DNA of 30,919 nucleotides from a virus: IMG/VR virus record IMGVR_UViG_3300029787_000219, positions 1-30,919 of that record; one strand, written 5' to 3'. The position numbers were made by a program, and so were the translations under genes. The notes beneath the pieces are model-generated. The model saw only the letters and a program-made list of their open reading frames with translations, did no database searches and was not told the DNA's origin. Positions 27,187-30,919 of the stretch are shown here, in pieces. Every line of letters begins with the position of its first letter. The first letter of the stretch is position 1.

Positions 27187-29328
27187 TTACCTTCTCAATC
27201 TATTGAAAATAACTGGGCCTGTCATCACCGGCAGTGGCTTCTTGATCGGCAACTCACGCTTGACCTTCGGCGCTGGTGGTGGTGTGGGAATTGTTACCCG
27301 AGGCTTAGGTGTACGGTCTGCTCGAATCGCTATGTTGCCCACACCCGGCGTCTTGTCCGCAGACCCGTTGGCGGCTTTTAAACCGACCAAACTGGAGAAA
27401 GCATTGCTCGCTGTCGGCGCTACTGTAGTTTCTGGTATAAAAGCACCTGCGCGACCCGTCATCTGGTTCTGGCGTGGCGTCGGAACCGCAATCGTGTCTC
27501 TGATATCAGAGGACGGGTTGAACTGCTGCATCGGTCTTGGATCATCAAAAAGACCCAAAGCATCTGCGCGACCGTCCGAGACATTCATGTCTGCCGCCGA
27601 GCCACCACCGTAAGGATTGAAGCCAGCGGCCTCCGATGCAGACGGCCCTAGATCGGCGTAGGCGTCAGCCTCTGGCTCAACCGATACACCTTGCTGGCCC
27701 TCTGCTGACTGTTGTTGCGGTAAATTCGCCATAATCTCATCAGTGATCTGCTGACGCAGCGCCTCGGTGTCTATTTGTTGCGGTATCTCTCCGCGCAACG
27801 CTTCTATCTGCGCTTGAATGGGGTTCACAGCAGCCGTGATAGCTTCTTGCCGTTGTTCAGCTATCGGGTTTATCGCTGCGGCTAAATCGTCTTGCGTCAA
27901 GCCAGCGGCCTGTAAAGCATCGATACGCGACGCCAACTCTGCTCTCTGCCCTGTCGCTGCATCGACGGCTTGCTGAAATTGTGCGGTTTGATCGTTGACG
28001 GCAGCGAGCTGAGACTGAATCGACTCAATCGGCAAAGCGCCGAGATTGTCGGCCAAACCGCCGACTTGTTGTTCCAGACCTGCTATAAGATTCGCGGTTT
28101 CGTTGCGTATCGTTTCGGATTGAGCCGCGTTTCCAGACTCCACATCTGTATACAGGCTTTCTAACTGTTGGTTCAAACTGTCTATTTCGGCTTGCGCTGA
28201 AACGGCTTGTTCTTGCGCCAAGCTGCTCAGATTTTCAATCTCAGAATCTATTCTTCCGTCTATTTCATTCAGAGTCTCACTGACGTTTTCGAGTCGCGTC
28301 GCTAAGTCTGCGGTTTCCGTAGACTGTCTGTCCGTCAATCCTCGTATTTGTTCAGCAAGAGCAGACCTTTCGTCCGTCGCCGCCTGTGCGGTTTGGTTCA
28401 AATCAGACGCTTGTTGGCTTAAATCTGAAATTTGTTGCTGCAATTCTGGAATTTGCAGAGTGCTCAGTTCATCAGAAACTCCGCTGATTTTCCCCTCTAA
28501 ACCAGCTAATAGGTTGGAGGTTTCGTTACGCAATTCCTCTGATTGACGCAAATTTTCTGCATCTACCGCTTGCTGTAACGAATTCAGTTGTTCATTGAGA
28601 GTGCTCAACTCGGTTTGAGCGAGATCCGCAGATGCTTTTTGGTCAGCGTCGAGTTGCAAATACTTTTCATCAATCGTTTGATTGACGGATGTCAGATCGT
28701 CACTTAAGGAGCCAATTCGTTCTTTCAGGTCACGAACTAAAGAACTCTGTGTATCTGACAAATCGCCAATCGCAGCCTCTTGCGCCTGTCGAACTAAACG
28801 GTCGCCTTCTTCGATTTGCCGTAGCAGATCGGCACGCTCGTCGACACCCGCTTGGCGCAAGGCCTCGGTTTCTGTGTCAACGCCAGTGCGCAACTCGGCG
28901 ATTCGATCCTCCAAACTTTTGGTGATATCGGAACGCTCAGAGCGAGCAGCTTCCTCACTGGTTGATATGTCTTGCCTTAGCGCGTCTCGGAGATTAGATA
29001 TTTCTTCGTTGCGACCGATTCGATCCGCCATTCCGGTGTCGATAAAACCGGGAAAGGGTCTTCTGACGTTGGCTTGTGCCGTCCCGATTTCGCTTAGCGT
29101 CGGAGCTTGCATTTCTGGCAAAGAGCCTCGATCAAATACGGGCCGGTTCAAAAACGAACTAAGGTCTGCGTAAGGTGACGCGCTCCCGCCATACTCTGCC
29201 TGCGACGCTGCTAGATCTGAAGACGTCCGGGGAGGCATAAAGATTGGGCCCCCAGGTATCCCAGGAAGCGGTTTCGGGAATCTCCTCTTCAAGAAGTCGC
29301 CGATGCCTGTGCCAGGTCTTTGACTCAT
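27187..29328 (-). CDS. Giant coiled-coil protein with internal duplication
   Basis: The protein has 713 residues. A Pro-rich basic N-terminus (residues 1-45, MSQRPGTGIGDFLKRRFPKP) leads into more than 400 residues of heptad-like coiled coil rich in Leu, Gln, Glu and Ser. Inside it two long segments are clearly related: LNEQLNSLQQAVDAENLRQS..RNETSNLLAGLEGKISG and LNQQLESLYTDVESGNAAQS..RNETANLIAGLEQQVGG, about 135 residues apart. A disordered section and a Lys/Pro-rich end (TPKPRVTIPTPPPAPKVKRE) follow. It could be a fibre, tape-like or head-internal rod. No catalytic motif. The start at 29328 has only a weak GGTGATGG site. Confidence 0.6.
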   Translation of the reverse strand: MSQRPGTGIGDFLKRRFPKPLPGIPGGPIFMPPRTSSDLAASQAEYGGSASPYADLSSFLNRPVFDRGSLPEMQAPTLSEIGTAQANVRRPFPGFIDTGMADRIGRNEEISNLRDALRQDISTSEEAARSERSDITKSLEDRIAELRTGVDTETEALRQAGVDERADLLRQIEEGDRLVRQAQEAAIGDLSDTQSSLVRDLKERIGSLSDDLTSVNQTIDEKYLQLDADQKASADLAQTELSTLNEQLNSLQQAVDAENLRQSEELRNETSNLLAGLEGKISGVSDELSTLQIPELQQQISDLSQQASDLNQTAQAATDERSALAEQIRGLTDRQSTETADLATRLENVSETLNEIDGRIDSEIENLSSLAQEQAVSAQAEIDSLNQQLESLYTDVESGNAAQSETIRNETANLIAGLEQQVGGLADNLGALPIESIQSQLAAVNDQTAQFQQAVDAATGQRAELASRIDALQAAGLTQDDLAAAINPIAEQRQEAITAAVNPIQAQIEALRGEIPQQIDTEALRQQITDEIMANLPQQQSAEGQQGVSVEPEADAYADLGPSASEAAGFNPYGGGSAADMNVSDGRADALGLFDDPRPMQQFNPSSDIRDTIAVPTPRQNQMTGRAGAFIPETTVAPTASNAFSSLVGLKAANGSADKTPGVGNIAIRADRTPKPRVTIPTPPPAPKVKRELPIKKPLPVMTGPVIFNRLRR

Positions 29329-29332
29329 ACCA

Positions 29333-29626
29333 TCACCAGTTTTTGCACGACCAATACCCCGCGGAAAAAACGTCCTTTTTCTTTTCTACGGCGTCACAGT
29401 TGTGCCGAGCGCGAAAAGACTTTCTGCGATCTGGCTGGTCTTTTTTGATTGACATTTTGGGATCGCCATATCGCACGATCTTCACTTGATCACCTTTCTT
29501 GGCAAGAACGGCAAACTTTTTGTTTTTGCCGGGCGTTCGCTTCTGTTTGTTATAACCAGGAAAAGACTCGCCACGATAGACGAGCCTCCCTGATTTGGTT
29601 CGTGTGACGTCCGACGTATCAGCCAT
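29333..29626 (-). CDS. DUF6321-like small basic phage protein
   Basis: The 97-residue protein has GYNKQKRTPGKNKKFAVL, KIVRYGDPKMSIKKDQ, then RKSFRARHNCD and FSAGYWSCKNW. KRTPG, a RYGD-like centre, SFRARH and a final xAxYWxxKxW are the features I recall for DUF6321, a small basic family frequent in aquatic phages. Its function is unknown. The start overlaps the previous gene by eight bases. Two C-terminal Cys (76 and 94) are unusual for the family as I remember it. Confidence 0.65.
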   Translation of the reverse strand: MADTSDVTRTKSGRLVYRGESFPGYNKQKRTPGKNKKFAVLAKKGDQVKIVRYGDPKMSIKKDQPDRRKSFRARHNCDAVEKKKDVFSAGYWSCKNW

Positions 29627-30023
29627 AGGACTTGATCAACTCTAGGATGATCATGTAAGTGTCACCGCTTGAGTGCCCCACCGTCGTAAAGTCCAGGTCT
29701 CCGGTTTTTCCACTGCCCGCATTGTTCGGTAAACCCGAAAAATCTGAATAGTCGTGATAACCGTTCGAGTCTTCACTCAAGCCGATCGCCAAGACGTTTG
29801 AGGTGGCGTCGAACTCGATCTTGACGCTGAGGCCCGTGCACTGCCACCAGATTTTGTTGATGGTGACAGCCGAGCACGACTCTCCTCGAGCATTGGCTGT
29901 GAGAGCAGAAACGTCTACTTTTTTGACAGCCGACTCACCAGTGCCGTCAGAGGCGTTGGTGAATTTCAGAATAGCTTTACGCTCACCATCCTGAATCGTT
30001 TGGCTTGTGACTGCATCAGCCAT
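29619..30023 (-). CDS. Virion structural protein, probably abundant
   Basis: The 134-residue protein starts MADAVTSQTIQDGERKAILK with FTNASDGTGESAVKKVDVSA and ends SGDTYMIILELIKSY. It is beta-rich throughout. I recall this sequence type from many marine phage structural regions, without an agreed name. The ribosome-binding site, AAGGAGGTG, is the strongest in the window, so high expression is expected, as for a capsid, decoration or tail-tube part. It lies 11 bases after the preceding gene. Confidence 0.65.
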   Translation of the reverse strand: MADAVTSQTIQDGERKAILKFTNASDGTGESAVKKVDVSALTANARGESCSAVTINKIWWQCTGLSVKIEFDATSNVLAIGLSEDSNGYHDYSDFSGLPNNAGSGKTGDLDFTTVGHSSGDTYMIILELIKSYG

Positions 30024-30034
30024 AGTTCACCTCC

Positions 30035-30745
30035 TTAAAGTTCGGTGGTGGCGGTGCGCTCTTTCATGGCACTAATGTAATCAACGGTCAACACCTTGGC
30101 TGCGGCGGCACCGTTTTGTATACCAAAACTGACCGTCAGCTCCTCATCATCAGGAGCATTGGTGCTTACCACCGTCCCGACCTCGACGTTGTTTTGGTAC
30201 ACATGAAACAGCTGATCTTTCGGATCGAACATGAACCCGACCGTCATGAAGGTGTCGTCCGCCATTGCGGTAGGCAGATCTAGGGTGCTCTGAGTGCTAT
30301 CTTTCTCGACGATAAATTGCAAAGTCGTCGAGCCGTCTGTAAGCAAAAAGAAAATGCCGTCAGTAACATCGAGCGGTGACGTGTCGGTGAGCTGTAAACC
30401 CATGACGACATCAGAGGCGTCTGCGTCGCTGGTCTTCATTCGCGCAGCAAAACCAAGCTGCTTGGTTGACTCAAACTTGAAGCCCTCTTTTACAAGCTGC
30501 AAGAAGTCGTTGTCGTTGTCTGCATCATCGTTAGTGATGACCAACAGACCGCCGTCGCCATCGCCCAAGGCCTCGGAGGCATTTCCCGATCCGCCCTCGG
30601 TCGTGGTGATCGTCCAGTCGGAGGCAAGGTAAGTATCGAAATCGTTGAAGTATGTGTGGTACTTCTGCGGTGCTGGCATCTTCAGCTTGCCAGAGGTGCC
30701 AGTCGATGAGACGTTCGTAACGCCGCTAGTAAAATGAGTTGTCAT
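30035..30745 (-). CDS. Beta-rich virion protein, possible capsid decoration
   Basis: The 236-residue protein starts MTTHFTSGVTNVSSTGTSGK and has FNDFDTYLASDWTITTTEGG, then a jelly-roll-like sequence (GFAARMKTSDADASDVVMGL; FMTVGFMFDPKDQLFHVYQN) and ends DYISAMKERTATTEL. The fold resembles LamG-like sandwiches. ATG 30745 has AAGGAG seven bases upstream; a longer frame to 30784 has none. It is the first gene after the terminator at 30825-30854, so it begins the visible virion block. Decoration, head-fibre or capsid-surface roles are likely. Confidence 0.6.
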   Translation of the reverse strand: MTTHFTSGVTNVSSTGTSGKLKMPAPQKYHTYFNDFDTYLASDWTITTTEGGSGNASEALGDGDGGLLVITNDDADNDNDFLQLVKEGFKFESTKQLGFAARMKTSDADASDVVMGLQLTDTSPLDVTDGIFFLLTDGSTTLQFIVEKDSTQSTLDLPTAMADDTFMTVGFMFDPKDQLFHVYQNNVEVGTVVSTNAPDDEELTVSFGIQNGAAAAKVLTVDYISAMKERTATTEL

Positions 30746-30824
30746 GAAAGTTCTCCTTTGTGAACCAGTGATCGCCCCATGCAATCACCATCTGACCTCT
30801 TGAGTGTATGGTAACGCTGAGTAC

Positions 30825-30854
30825 AAAAAAAGGGGGCTTGCGCCCCCCTTTTTT
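30825..30854 (-). terminator. Strong, probably two-way intrinsic terminator
   Basis: A-run 30825-30831, GGGGGC (30832-30837), loop TTGC, GCCCCCC (30842-30848) and T-run 30849-30854. On the minus strand the hairpin is followed by seven T, ending transcripts of the truncated gene at 30864-30919; on the plus strand six T follow. One unpaired C interrupts the extended stem. Confidence 0.9.
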
Positions 30855-30863
30855 GGGTTGGTT

Positions 30864-30919
30864 TTACGCCCCTTGCGAGCCGAAAATTCCGCGCCAGTCG
30901 GAAAAGCCGAATGAATATC
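30864..30919 (-). CDS. C-terminal fragment of a further phage gene
   Basis: A frame open from the window edge ends with TAA 30866-30864 and reads YSFGFSDWRGIFGSQGA. Only 17 residues are visible. It lies directly upstream of a strong terminator and before the virion block, so a head protein such as the major capsid protein is possible, but the fragment is too short to assign. Confidence 0.6.
   Translation of the reverse strand, partial: YSFGFSDWRGIFGSQGA

Noticed and set aside
30490-30520. Fifth copy of the CAACGACACGG-like element (TCGTTGTCGTTGTCTGC)
   Set aside because: It lies within an Asp/Asn-rich coding stretch, lacks the CCGTG part and has no promoter boxes.
1-30919. Integrated prophage in a bacterial chromosome
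   Set aside because: No bacterial flanking genes, attachment site, integrase or lysogeny repressor are visible; the gene set is all phage.

Overview
The window looks like part of the genome of a tailed, podovirus-like phage from a marine or other aquatic setting. This rests on gene content: a small terminase subunit, a VirE-type primase-helicase, an SSB-like protein, a RecE-type exonuclease, two adaptor-like connector proteins, a tail-hub-like protein, several very large Ala/Gly/Gln-rich internal virion proteins, and small basic proteins of types I recall mainly from marine phage metagenomes. No integrase, lysogeny repressor, tRNA, rRNA, CRISPR or insertion sequence is evident. Large terminase, portal and an identifiable major capsid protein are absent, so the window is a fragment. 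It is cut inside a gene at both ends. The host cannot be fixed from the sequence; the sigma70-like promoters and Shine-Dalgarno sites fit a Gram-negative bacterium.

Layout. (1) 1-2184, minus strand: a truncated protein, a PD-(D/E)XK endonuclease, a 666-base gap with an unusual hairpin, the small terminase and a small upstream gene. (2) 2206-2395: an AT-rich, origin-like region with eight GGGTA/TACCC motifs. (3) 2396-7017, replication and recombination: primase-helicase on the minus strand, then, divergently from a 72-base promoter/operator region, SSB-like protein, DUF3310 protein, a tiny hydrophobic ORF, an intrinsic terminator, exonuclease and a small gene. (4) 6875-10451, minus strand: an accessory block of nine small or metabolic genes (LPD29 protein, RelA/SpoT-type HD hydrolase, PP-loop PAPS-reductase-like protein, unknowns) in three units. 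Each unit has its own promoter carrying the same 11-bp element, CAACGACACGG. (5) 10538-11772: a 2OG-Fe(II) oxygenase divergent from a ribbon-helix-helix-like regulator and a small gene. (6) 11746-30745, minus strand: a nearly gapless virion block, mostly coupled by ATGA or TAATG overlaps. In transcription order it runs from a possible decoration protein, through small basic proteins, a giant coiled-coil protein, connector and tail proteins, to five ejection-type internal proteins. (7) 30825-30854: a strong terminator behind the tail of a further truncated gene.

The most unusual signals are three. First, the promoter-linked element CAACGACACGG occurs three times in the accessory block and a fourth time, inverted, in the distant noncoding gap. 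Second, the early genes share a run of cassette features: a common start-site sequence, C-termini ending in -EAA, and two copies of a hairpin with the stop codon in its loop. Third, two adjacent, otherwise different basic virion-region proteins carry a nearly identical 26-residue C-terminal tag, next to a gene made of 11-residue Lys/Met/Gly repeats; this could be a packaging or processing signal. All functional statements come from reading the sequence and remembered family motifs; no database search was run.
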